Below, one piece after another: positions 30,001-37,468 of a stretch of 64,000 nucleotides of DNA. Origin of the DNA: Carboxylicivirga marina. GTDB lineage: Bacteria; Bacteroidota; Bacteroidia; Bacteroidales; Marinilabiliaceae. Every line of letters begins with the position of its first letter. The stretch's first letter is position 1. The notes beneath the pieces are model-generated. The model was not told the DNA's origin, did not search any database, and saw nothing but the letters and a program-made list of their open reading frames with translations. The stretch covers positions 1-64,000 of the forward strand of contig NZ_JAENRR010000026.1 in the NCBI RefSeq assembly GCF_016612505.1. Reading direction: 5' to 3'. Made by a program: the position numbers and the translations under genes.

Positions 30001-31301
30001 AATGGCGCACACTGTACGAAAGTGAGTTTAAAAAAGGTTTTATCAACGACCAATCGAACAAAAGTTACTGGGAAAAAATACACCAGATTAGCGATGAGAA
30101 GATTTGGGCCACTAAAAACTGCTTACGAAAGCAATTGATTGATTATGCCAAAGATCGCTTCCACCGCAACTGGATTAGGCGTTATGAAGACCCCAAGAGC
30201 CTGGTTGACATTATCGATTCTATTGATGAGAAAACCTTAACCATCGGTTTTGCACGTCGATTTGCCACTTACAAACGTGCCCATTTGCTATTTAGTGATA
30301 TCGATCGTTTATCGAGAATATTGAATAACCCCGAAAAACCAGTGCAGTTTATCTTTGCCGGTAAGGCCCATCCGGCAGACAAAGCCGGTCAGGATTTAAT
30401 TAAACTAATTGTCGATGTATCGCGTCGTCCTGAGTTTGTGGGTAAAATTCTTTTCCTCGAAAACTATGATATGGAGCTGGGACAGAAACTGGTAAAAGGT
30501 GTTGATATTTGGATGAACACCCCTACCCGTCCGCTTGAAGCTTCGGGTACATCGGGCGAAAAAGCAGTCATGAATGGCGTCATGAACTTTAGTGTGCTCG
30601 ATGGCTGGTGGCTCGAAGGTTATCGTAAAGGAGCCGGATGGGCATTAACCGAAAAACGCACCTACGAAAACCAGGCCTTTCAGGATGAGCTGGATGCACA
30701 AATCATTTATTCAACATTTGAAAATGAGATTGTCCCACTATTCTATAAACGCGATGAAAATAACATTCCGGTAGATTGGGTGAAGTACATCAAGAATTGT
30801 ATTGCCGATATTGCACCTGATTATACCACCAAGCGCATGATGGACGATTACAAAGAACGCTTTTATGAACCAATGTTTAAACGGGTTAAAAAAGTTCGCC
30901 TCAAAGATTACGAAATGGCTCGTGATCTGGCGGCCTGGAAACAGAAGATATTAGCTTCATGGGATAAAATAGAAGTAATATCGGTAGATGCACCAAGTAC
31001 GCCTAAACACAAGTACCTCTCGGGTGAAGCTTACCATATGGAAGTGGCCCTTGACCTCAAAGATTTGATTGAGGAAAATATTTGTGTAGAGTTGGTTATA
31101 CGTAATTCGTCTGATGACAAAAATATAGGGCCGATTGTCACTAAAAAGTTTAAGCAGGTGCGCAAGGTGGATACATTGGCTTTTTACGAGCTGGATCTGG
31201 AACTGCAAGACCCAGGTATATTTGACTTTGGTGTACGTGCCTATGCTTGTAATCCTCAATTACCGCACCGTCAGGATTTCAGTTACGTAAAGTGGATTTA
31301 A
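27078..31301 (+). CDS. glycogen synthase (GT3) fused to alpha-glucan phosphorylase (GT35)
   Basis: The 1407-residue protein carries two enzymes of opposite direction. Residues 1 to about 550 are a eukaryote-like GT3 glycogen synthase (FEVSWEVCNKVGGIHTV at the start, and the catalytic loop FPSYYEPWGYTPMES near residue 434). From about residue 563 an alpha-glucan phosphorylase follows, beginning with a DUF3417-type segment (NLWWCWN) and then the catalytic core: YFSMEYGLSDNLKIYSGGLG near 662, HTPVPAGHD near 872, and the PLP-lysine region SGTSGEKAVMNG near 1160. It may couple synthesis and phosphorolysis of glycogen. It is the last gene of the operon; a strong terminator follows. Confidence 0.9.
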   Translation: MKKIKPGPDFIFEVSWEVCNKVGGIHTVISTKALSLKQTFKDNIIYIGPDFNYKEHRDKEFKEDTSLYPEWQQKAIDMGIPIRIGRWKIPGEPQVILIDFKPLLKNKDAFYSKMWEVYKLESLYGADDYHEPAIFGYAAGLIIESFVKEHISVREKVVAQFHEWMTGAGCLHIEHYMPEIATIFTTHATMLGRVLASNGEPLYDNLYQFDTKKKTNQYNVSAKCSLEKKAALAADCLSTVSEITARECKQFYGRAVDVVMPNGFEDDFVPEPEALNKTKKSSRQLLKKVAESMLGHHLPDNTLFVGTGGRYEYKNKGIDILLDALGQINHDRGQEREIVAFFFIPGDQRGPRKDLLEALEANKTDEALVTPFITHYLGNVDHDPILNKVKEIGFTNGHNEKVKIIFAPTYLTGHDGIFNKSYYDLLMGLDLSLFPSYYEPWGYTPMESVAFGVPTITTSLAGFGKWVMQIDEAGKGGVEVIERSDSNTDELVHNIAHFIQRFAALNDASIESYRDNARKIAQKALWKNFIGYYNKAYELAITNNMNKGKDTHETKQFHVAKTNELQWRKLVVESNLPTDLSGLEELSRNLWWCWNYQAIDLFKYIDPELWIKVKKNPIVLLKSISTTRLNELEKDQEFLRQYQSVYKDFKDYMAVKPAANAPQIAYFSMEYGLSDNLKIYSGGLGILAGDYLKEASDSNVNMVAVGFMYKFGYFTQRLSLNGEQLVELNAQKFSFLPINLLRDEAGVPRSINFHLEGRTVKALIWEVNVGRIKLYLLDTETEMNEEQDRVITHQLYGGDWDNRIKQEILLGIGGIRALDELNIDADLYHCNEGHAALINVERLKQLINDGYSYEEALEIVRTSSLFTTHTPVPAGHDTFSPDMIRHYLYYIPEELGISWDKFLALGRANPLDDNEKFSMSNLAAHTSVAMNGVSWLHGKISQEMFNNLYEGYFPEELHIGYVTNGVHYPTWTAKEWRTLYESEFKKGFINDQSNKSYWEKIHQISDEKIWATKNCLRKQLIDYAKDRFHRNWIRRYEDPKSLVDIIDSIDEKTLTIGFARRFATYKRAHLLFSDIDRLSRILNNPEKPVQFIFAGKAHPADKAGQDLIKLIVDVSRRPEFVGKILFLENYDMELGQKLVKGVDIWMNTPTRPLEASGTSGEKAVMNGVMNFSVLDGWWLEGYRKGAGWALTEKRTYENQAFQDELDAQIIYSTFENEIVPLFYKRDENNIPVDWVKYIKNCIADIAPDYTTKRMMDDYKERFYEPMFKRVKKVRLKDYEMARDLAAWKQKILASWDKIEVISVDAPSTPKHKYLSGEAYHMEVALDLKDLIEENICVELVIRNSSDDKNIGPIVTKKFKQVRKVDTLAFYELDLELQDPGIFDFGVRAYACNPQLPHRQDFSYVKWI

Positions 31302-31677
31302 AAGGTTAATAGTCTATTAGGTTAATAGGCCGATAGATTGATAGGTCATTAGATTGATAGGTCATTAGATGATGACAATACAAAGAGCTGTTCATATTTG
31401 AACAGCTCTTTGTATTTTACAGCGATAGTTGCATCCCTTACCCGGATGTAGTTCAACGATCATTATTACCACAAGACCGTTAAGCGTAGCGTCTCGCTAC
31501 GCTTAAATCAGCCAGGCCTCTGGCCTAACAATCCGGCAAGTAAAGCACTGATTACTAATCAGGATTGTATTATGAAAAACCTGTCAGGATTCGGTATGGT
31601 ATGAATGATACGACGTAGCGAGACGCTACGCCGAACAGAGGCGTTGCTGAACCATGGCTTCAAATGTAGAAGTAAAT
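31302..31677. repeat. repeat-rich intergenic region after the glycogen operon
   Basis: It contains two exact 16-bp tandem copies of AGATTGATAGGTCATT (31335-31350, 31351-31366), the operon terminator, a 12-bp-arm palindrome at 31480-31506, a short AGGCC/GGCCT dyad at 31514-31526 and a CGTAGCG/CGCTACG palindrome at 31614-31630. The segment around 31566-31610 recurs in altered form near 34990. No gene is seen. Confidence 0.7.
31382..31418 (+). terminator. terminator of the glycogen operon
   Basis: A perfect 13-bp stem (31382-31394 with 31399-31411) with a TATT loop is followed by TGTATTTT, 80 bases after the stop codon of the fused synthase/phosphorylase. It is near-symmetric and may also stop read-through from the other strand. 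Confidence 0.88.
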
Positions 31678-32034
31678 TTACATACTGGACCCATAGCTCG
31701 TAAGCCCAGCTCTTTTGCCTGCTATTTTAATGCTTTCACTAATGCTTACGGGATTTACAGGACTTACGGACTTGACTTCATCGGGCACTTTAAGATCCAA
31801 CGTTATTTTGTGTACTTGCTGTTCGGTATAAGTCTTATTCAGCTTCCCATCAATTACCTTTAGGTTAACACCTCCACTTTTACCACTGCTTTTTTCAACA
31901 ACAAAGTTGACTTCAATTTTTAGTTTATCAACTTCAAATAAAGTATCATGACCTTTTGCCACCCTTAGTTTTTCCGAGGCAATTAATTCTTCACGTACTT
32001 CGTGAATCAATTCTTTTAAGTTTAGTTCTGACAT
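31678..32034 (-). CDS. trypco2 (TCO2) domain protein
   Basis: The 118-residue protein has the layout of the trypsin-co-occurring domain 2: an N-terminal helix (LNLKELIHEVREELIAS), then LFEVDKLKIEVNFVVEKS and a glycine-containing beta hairpin (GKSGGVNLKVIDG), ending in a HKITLDLKVP strand. In bioinformatic surveys this domain accompanies trypsin-like peptidases and predicted bacterial conflict systems; its biochemistry is unknown. Here it lies downstream of a lysis-type amidase, with no trypsin gene in view. Confidence 0.8.
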   Translation of the reverse strand: MSELNLKELIHEVREELIASEKLRVAKGHDTLFEVDKLKIEVNFVVEKSSGKSGGVNLKVIDGKLNKTYTEQQVHKITLDLKVPDEVKSVSPVNPVSISESIKIAGKRAGLTSYGSSM

Positions 32035-32072
32035 AGTTTACATATTAAATTTAGTTATCAATCGTATAAGAA

Positions 32073-32915
32073 TCATCGCTCCACCAACTTCACAAAATTT
32101 CTTCGTACCCAGCCTTCCAGCTCCACTTTTACTTTTATCCAATTCCCATGTTGCTGCAGTTGGCTTATGCGGGTACCTTGTCGCAGCGGTTCGCTAATTA
32201 TTGGCGACTGCAAGTTGGGTTCGCGGCGAATATTCAGCAGGCTGGCAGTAATAATGCCTGGTACCATATCCTCAGTTTCACCTGCGCCCTCTACTTCATC
32301 GTCGTTGCGACTGAATAGTAACCTGCTTCGCATGGCTTCTAATGGGAAAGCTGGTCCGGGATCTTTTTTGCGTTGTGGTGCTATATCGTCGTGGCCAACA
32401 ATTTCTTTAATGGGGTATGCTTCCATTAAAGCGACACATAACGCTTCTACCATAGTAATCTGTTCGCTTGTATAAGCTTCCCAGGCTTGCTCAATATCAC
32501 CGTGTTTATGTTGGGCAATAACCACATGCTCGTCGGGCACCTTGGTACCAAAACTGGTGTAATAACCATTGGCGCGTCGCTCTAATAAACCGGCGTTAGC
32601 TATCTCAATGCCAATGCTGTATTTATTAAGGCCTGTACGATCATTCCACTGACTGCGACCTGCATGCTAGGCAACGGTATCGAATGGCACCAATTGAACT
32701 ACCTCGCCTTTACGTCCTACCACCAGGTGAGCCGAAGCCTTAGCACGCTTATCTTTCAGCCAATTGACTGAAGAACCATAGGAAGCACCGGCTGTATAAT
32801 GAATCACAATCGTATCGGGCAAACCATCCTTAAACGGTCCTGAATGATTTTCAGTGGCGTCGAAAGTAAATTGATTAACGTCTGTTACCAATTTATGGTC
32901 TTGTATCTGAATCAT
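32073..32915 (-). pseudogene. N-acetylmuramoyl-L-alanine amidase with SH3b domain, interrupted by an amber codon
   Basis: The frame from 32915 runs 82 codons to a TAG at 32667-32669, then continues in the same frame to 32073, for 280 residues overall. The TAG stands where the conserved Trp of the AWHAG motif is expected, so a TGG to TAG change explains it. Zinc-ligand motifs IVIHYTAG and GHDDIAPQRKKDPGP of the Amidase_2 domain are intact, and the last 60 residues form a bacterial SH3 domain (ASLLNIRREP). Its start overlaps the holin gene by four bases, a lysis-cassette arrangement. A truncated 82-residue product would be inactive. Confidence 0.85.
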
Positions 32916-33421
32916 CCTTCGGCGTTGTTTGAGTTTGCACTAGCTTTATGCGCACCCGAACCGGTCATCAGCTGGGTGAATTTATTTGCAGTTCCGTATT
33001 TTTCAGCCGTACGACCAACTCCATATATACCAACCACGCTTGACCAGGCCCACCAAAAGGCTTCGGGCAACTGAACGGTCTTTGTAGGATCGAAAGATGT
33101 ATCGCAGAAATAGGAAATGGAAGGCACCAGCACATGCACAATAAAAATAAAGAGCAAGCCTACATATACAATGGTAGGACGGGCACGTTTGGTGTATAAA
33201 TCGCCCTGTGTCATTTCGGCCTTAATTATATCAGCACGTGTCTCAAGCTCTTTCTGGTAGTTTTCTGATGCCAGGCGGTCGGCTTCCAGTAGCTTTTGCT
33301 GTAGCTCCAGCTTAAATTCTTGCTTTTCTTGTTTGCTCAACGTGAATTTATCAACGGTATTGCTAAGGCTATCAATAATGTTTGAGGCGCCACCTCCGAG
33401 TAATTTAGTTAAGAAGTTCAT
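32912..33421 (-). CDS. 3TM holin-family protein
   Basis: Starting at 33421 (MNFLTKLLGGG, 169 residues), the protein has a helical N-terminal half rich in K/E/Q. Hydrophobic segments then appear near residues 84-104 (PTIVYVGLLFIFIVHVLVPS) and 118-140 (FWWAWSSVVGIYGVGRTAEK), a pattern I associate with the 3TM holin family linked to phage and gene-transfer-agent release. It overlaps the amidase gene by four bases. No phage structural genes are nearby. Confidence 0.75.
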   Translation of the reverse strand: MNFLTKLLGGGASNIIDSLSNTVDKFTLSKQEKQEFKLELQQKLLEADRLASENYQKELETRADIIKAEMTQGDLYTKRARPTIVYVGLLFIFIVHVLVPSISYFCDTSFDPTKTVQLPEAFWWAWSSVVGIYGVGRTAEKYGTANKFTQLMTGSGAHKASANSNNAEG

Positions 33422-33561
33422 TTTATAAGATTTTAGATACAAGTATCAAGACTTAAGACACAAGACAAAAAAAACTACTCTGGTTCTCAAAAGTCCTGAT
33501 TGAATCATTACATTTTCAAATCATTTTAAAAAGACAACTACATCCCTCCTATCCCAAATTA

Positions 33562-34281
33562 TTAGTTTTCGGCGTTGGCTTTATCGCTTAACGAGCGAGA
33601 TATGCGGGCACTGGCCATGCTCGAATCAATCAGATTATTAAGCTGATTTACCAACGCATTAATCGCATCAGTCGCTTCAACCGCCTGTTGTAATTCCACC
33701 ATCTTAAGCAAGTTCTTTAATGCTTTTATCAATGGCTTACGTGTTTCAACCAGTGTTTTATCATTGACATCGGGCTGGCTGTGGCGCTGCTGAACCATGG
33801 TTTCAAAATGAGTTTGAGATTCAGTCATCTCGTCTAACCATGGTGCCGCATCAATGGTTGTACAAGCCGATTGTAAGGGCTCTTTCTTCAAATCAGTCAT
33901 CAAATTTTGAAGAGCGGCCGACTCTTCGGGCAATGAATAGCGATACATGTCGCTCCCGTATCGCTCAATTACTGAAAGAATCTGCTCCGAGGCTTTTTGC
34001 CAGCTTTCGTCTTTGCGATAGCCACAGGCATCTACATAGTTTTTAAAACCAATAAGACGTAAATCACGTTCCCGGTCAGCATCGTTTATCTTGATAGTAT
34101 AAGGGTCAACATAATCGCGTTTGAGTGCACTATCGAAATCATTAAATCGATTGGATAATTTATCGACAAAGTTAGTGAGCATGATCAGGTCAATACCAGC
34201 TGCTGCAATAATAGCTAAAACTTCCTTAGCGAAAGTAAATAGGGCCTTGTGTGAGAACAAGGAATAGGCAATTTTATGCAT
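33562..34281 (-). CDS. DUF6261-family protein
   Basis: The 239-residue all-helical protein starts at 34281. It resembles the Bacteroidota-specific DUF6261 family: YVDPYTIKINDADRERDLRLIGFKNYVDAC near residue 56, a helical middle, and the LLKMVELQQAVEATDAINALV helix near the C-terminus. The function is unknown. It is 120 bases upstream of the holin gene in the same direction and may share its transcript. Confidence 0.7.
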   Translation of the reverse strand: MHKIAYSLFSHKALFTFAKEVLAIIAAAGIDLIMLTNFVDKLSNRFNDFDSALKRDYVDPYTIKINDADRERDLRLIGFKNYVDACGYRKDESWQKASEQILSVIERYGSDMYRYSLPEESAALQNLMTDLKKEPLQSACTTIDAAPWLDEMTESQTHFETMVQQRHSQPDVNDKTLVETRKPLIKALKNLLKMVELQQAVEATDAINALVNQLNNLIDSSMASARISRSLSDKANAEN

Positions 34282-34354
34282 ATATTAAGTTTTTATTGTT
34301 ACAATGAATTATTTAATAATAAGAGGGTCTGACGACTGCCAGACGGGATCATTT

Positions 34355-34555
34355 TTATAAATCAAACTCATACACTTGCGAGAAGGATTTGCAGAACTGT
34401 TCAATCGACTCATACACTTGCGAGAGGGATTTACAGAATCGTTTGTGGTACTCATTCACTTGCGAGAGCGACTCACAGAAGCTTAAAACGACCTCGACCA
34501 CTTGCAGGAGCCATTTTCGGTTGTGTTTGCGGGCCTCGTTCAATGACGAGAGCAT
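34355..34555 (-). CDS. short ORF of 14-residue tandem repeats
   Basis: The 66-codon frame has three clear 14-residue (42-bp) units, FCESLSQVNEYHKR-like, at 34439-34480, 34397-34438 and 34358-34396, and two degenerate ones before them. A further CAAGTGGTGAA match lies upstream, outside the frame, near 34580. The regular spacing suggests amphipathic helix. Whether it is translated is doubtful; it may be the remnant of a longer repeat protein. Confidence 0.4.
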   Translation of the reverse strand: MLSSLNEARKHNRKWLLQVVEVVLSFCESLSQVNEYHKRFCKSLSQVYESIEQFCKSFSQVYEFDL

Positions 34556-35221
34556 TTGTTAGTTATTGAAAAGCTATTTCACCACTTGCATAGCTGCTCT
34601 TAAGTTTTTAGAAGTAGCTACAATCAATGATAAAGCTCTTTATACAACCACGCACAAAAGACGCTACCACCGACTTACAATAGCAATAGGTATTAAGCCT
34701 GACTTATAAACGAATAACAATACGAAGGAACATGAAATAAGGGATGCAGTATGTCAAAGATCATTTATACCACAAGGCTCACCTAATAAGCCTTGCTGTA
34801 TCTGTACTGTATCCCAATTAATTTTCTCACATGTTGTCTGACGACTCGCTGTTTCCCGACAGCAAATTCAAAACAACGATACGCAATTTACGGTAGTGCC
34901 TATTAAAGTTCAATAGGCAATTTGATATAATATTATGATTTATATCATGATTATAAAGAGATGTAGCGGGACGCTACACCGAACAAAGCTTGTATTATGA
35001 AAAAACCTGACAGGTTTGGTTTACTATGATTGATACTGTTTTTAGTTGGCAAGCAGATTTAATTCTATAACAATTGAATGTTGTTATAAGAATAATATGG
35101 CGTAGCTGAACAAAGGGAATGGTAAGCAGGCTTGCTGTTTTGTCGAACCAACTAGCTGCTACTGATGTCATCGCTTCGAGCGATGACATCAGTTATATTA
35201 CGTGATAAAAAACAAAGTCGG
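34556..35221. repeat. intergenic repeat mosaic
   Basis: The stretch holds a degenerate second copy of sequence from 31430-31650: the GGATG...GATCATT.TACCACAAG block near 34742, the palindrome TGTAGCG/CGCTACA at 34962-34978 followed by ACCGAACAAAG, and TTGTATTATGAAAAA...CCTG.CAGG near 34988-35015. The order of blocks differs from the first copy. A 64-codon open frame on the minus strand at 34995-35189 has no coding features. Confidence 0.6.
35161..35193. repeat. perfect 15-bp palindrome
   Basis: ACTGATGTCATCGCT at 35161-35175 is exactly inverted at 35179-35193 with a 3-base loop. It lies 28 bases beyond the stop codon of the MORN-repeat gene and may form its transcript end, although no T run follows. 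Confidence 0.75.
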
Positions 35222-36121
35222 TTAAATTGAATTATAAATACCATATTTGGCCATCACTATTTCAGCATCATCATAAGTTTTGACCTCAGCGATTTTACCA
35301 TGCTGGTAAATGGTAATAATGACTTCGTTGGTGTATTTGAAGTAAATCTCATGGCCATGCCTTACTCCTTCATAGTATTGCGTGAACTTACGTACATCGC
35401 CTTGTTCATAATAATAGCTTATTTCATCACCATGCTTTTTACCATTTTTAAACATGGTCGACTTAAGCAACTTGCCTTCTATGAGCTCTTCTTTTTTGCC
35501 GTGTTTCACCCCCTGATAATAGTTTGTAGAGACAATATAATCACCATCATTCCAATAATAAGTTTCTTTTCCATGAAGCACACCAGATTGATATTTAGCT
35601 TCTGTGTATATCTTGCCTTTTCTATTATACCACTTCCATAATCCATAGTAGTTGCATGCACCATCTAAAAAGCCTTCACTCTGTACAGTTTCGTTTTTTC
35701 GATAATACTTGTGATAAGTCAATTGCTGACTAATAGAATCGGGGAAGTGTTGATAGTCGGTACATATTTGTTTTAGCAATTCCGGGTATTGGTAGGCATT
35801 ATAAAGACGATAACTAATAATATTGCCATCTTTATCCCAATCGGTAAACAAGCCCACTTCTTTTCCTTCGATTTCGGCATAATCCAGCACATTAAACACC
35901 TCGTTATTGCTTGCAACAAGATTCCCAGTCATACTTAATGTTCCATCTTTCCTATATTCCATCAAACTAACGTGTTCACCATTACGCTCAATCTTTCGGT
36001 AAAACTCGCAATGCGCTTTATCTGTCAGTCGGTTCTTTTTGTCGTAATAAAGTGTATCGCTATGCTGCGCTATAAGGGATTTGAGAATAAATGTAAAAAG
36101 TATGAATAAGATGTATTTCAT
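35222..36121 (-). CDS. secreted MORN-repeat protein
   Basis: The 299-residue protein has a signal peptide (FILFTFILKSLIAQ). Residues 130-270 carry at least five MORN-type repeats (YQSGVLHGKETYYW, YYQGVKHGKKEEL, FKNGKKHGDEISYY, YYEGVRHGHEIYF). Such YwqK-like proteins occur widely in Bacteroidota, often as lipoproteins or periplasmic proteins; the family label YwqK antitoxin is not evidence of function here. A palindrome follows the gene. Confidence 0.75.
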   Translation of the reverse strand: MKYILFILFTFILKSLIAQHSDTLYYDKKNRLTDKAHCEFYRKIERNGEHVSLMEYRKDGTLSMTGNLVASNNEVFNVLDYAEIEGKEVGLFTDWDKDGNIISYRLYNAYQYPELLKQICTDYQHFPDSISQQLTYHKYYRKNETVQSEGFLDGACNYYGLWKWYNRKGKIYTEAKYQSGVLHGKETYYWNDGDYIVSTNYYQGVKHGKKEELIEGKLLKSTMFKNGKKHGDEISYYYEQGDVRKFTQYYEGVRHGHEIYFKYTNEVIITIYQHGKIAEVKTYDDAEIVMAKYGIYNSI

Positions 36122-36133
36122 GCCAATGCTTAA

Positions 36134-36655
36134 TTACCAATATGCATCCAGTTTCTCCAGGGCATCATTCTCCTGACTGATGTATAGAGAGAACCATGCT
36201 AATTCTGAATCATTTATTTCAAGAATCATTTTGTAATAGCCACTATACCCGGATACATCAATGGCTGTTCCTATATCCTTATTATCTAATATATTTTGAC
36301 GGCTAATCCCGGTAGTATCAATTGAGTTATCCTTAAAAAAAGTGTGAAAATCATATCCTGAAAACTTTTTGGATGGCTGACCTTCTATCATCCACATGCC
36401 AGTAATTGTCTCAGGGCATTCGATACGTATAAAATCTGATGCCGGATTGGGAAAACATACTGCACGCATACCCAATTCATTAATAAAAGATTTGTCATTG
36501 GGGTTACCATACTGATACAGGTTCTGACCATAGCCATTCGTTACAACGATGCCTGAAACCAAACGACTACTATCACCTAAGAGGCTTCCTGTCACATCGT
36601 CCTTCGAACAAGAGCTTAGATTGATTGCTACTAAGATCAATAAGATATACTTCAT
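36134..36655 (-). CDS. lipoprotein of unknown function
   Basis: The start at 36655 (173 residues) gives a lipoprotein signal peptide with lipobox INLSSC at the end of a short hydrophobic stretch. The CFPNPASDFIRIE segment near residue 78 resembles the sequence entering type IX secretion-like C-terminal domains, but it lies mid-protein and the rest does not fit. It is 12 bases upstream of the MORN-repeat gene, so the two are probably co-transcribed. Confidence 0.65.
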   Translation of the reverse strand: MKYILLILVAINLSSCSKDDVTGSLLGDSSRLVSGIVVTNGYGQNLYQYGNPNDKSFINELGMRAVCFPNPASDFIRIECPETITGMWMIEGQPSKKFSGYDFHTFFKDNSIDTTGISRQNILDNKDIGTAIDVSGYSGYYKMILEINDSELAWFSLYISQENDALEKLDAYW

Positions 36656-37190
36656 ATCAAATATGTTCTGGTTGTCTAACAATAGATTCAATGACAAATT
36701 ATGAATGCTTTTCCTTTTTCACTAAACTAAATAAAATAACTACACCTTCACTGCTAGTACACTTCTATATAGAATTATTCCAGCTTAATAGTATGTTGGT
36801 AAAACTTACGTCAACTGATAACACTCTGAGAAAAAGCATTTACTGATAATAATGATACATTTTAATAGATGATACCTCCCTGCAAGCTTATTAATTACTC
36901 AATGATGCACTATATATGCACAAGGAAGTTAGAATACAGTTTAAGCTATATTTTTATTACAGTTACCAGGTAAGAAAGCCAACCAGCATAGCACTACAAA
37001 ACTAAAATCATGAATAACAGAAATATATATCTTTTGTAGGGTCATACCATATTTTTTTTATCTTTGGTTTAGCTCTGGCTAAATAAGGTCACCTTGTTTC
37101 TTGATTTTTAGTGAAAGTATAACATGTTAACTCAGGATTGCGTGAGTTAAATAAACATATATCATCATTAACCATTTAAACCACATCATT
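36656..37190. other. AT-rich intergenic region with a candidate promoter
   Basis: About 535 bases between divergent genes. TATCTTTG at 37059-37066 matches the -7 element, with TTTG at 37033-37036 as a possible -33 element (22-base spacing), pointing to the small gene at 37191. No other structure was recognised. Confidence 0.5.
37033..37066 (+). promoter_or_regulatory. candidate promoter of the 59-residue gene
   Basis: TTTG (37033-37036) and TATCTTTG (37059-37066) fit the Bacteroidota -33/-7 pair with spacing slightly longer than typical. The start codon is about 120 bases downstream. Confidence 0.45.
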
Positions 37191-37370
37191 ATGAACAAGT
37201 ACACAAATCCATTATCTGAAGAAAGTAAAACGAAAGCAGAACAAGCCAATAGGGCGAAGAATGATACGCATGAAGCTGTCATGAAGAATATCAAAAAAGA
37301 GGAATATTTCAAAAAAGAATTAACACATAATATAGATCGCCTATTAAATGATAAACAATTTAAAATGTAA
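37191..37370 (+). CDS. small charged hypothetical protein (59 residues)
   Basis: ATG at 37191 to TAA at 37370. The product is very hydrophilic and lysine-rich (NPLSEESKTKAEQANRAKN), with no membrane segment. A candidate promoter upstream and an excellent terminator 24 bases after the stop codon support a real single-gene unit. I do not recognise a family. Confidence 0.65.
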   Translation: MNKYTNPLSEESKTKAEQANRAKNDTHEAVMKNIKKEEYFKKELTHNIDRLLNDKQFKM

Positions 37371-37394
37371 GGCACGAAATCTAAATAATAAACG

Positions 37395-37424
37395 AGCACG
37401 GGATAAATAACCCGTGCTTTTTCT
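37395..37424 (+). terminator. rho-independent terminator of the small gene
   Basis: AGCACGGG at 37395-37402 and CCCGTGCT at 37411-37418 form an 8-bp stem followed by TTTTTCT. Confidence 0.88.
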
Positions 37425-37468
37425 AGCAAAAAAAGCAACCTTTTTCACAATACTATGTCTAAGTTGTT

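Noticed and set aside
31678-34281. Complete prophage
   Set aside because: Only lysis-type genes are present; no integrase, terminase, capsid or tail gene was recognised.
34355-34480. Possible CRISPR-like array
   Set aside because: The 42-bp units are contiguous, without spacers, and encode an in-frame peptide repeat.
34995-35189. 64-codon minus-strand frame in the repeat mosaic
   Set aside because: It is built entirely from palindromic repeat sequence; no coding signal.
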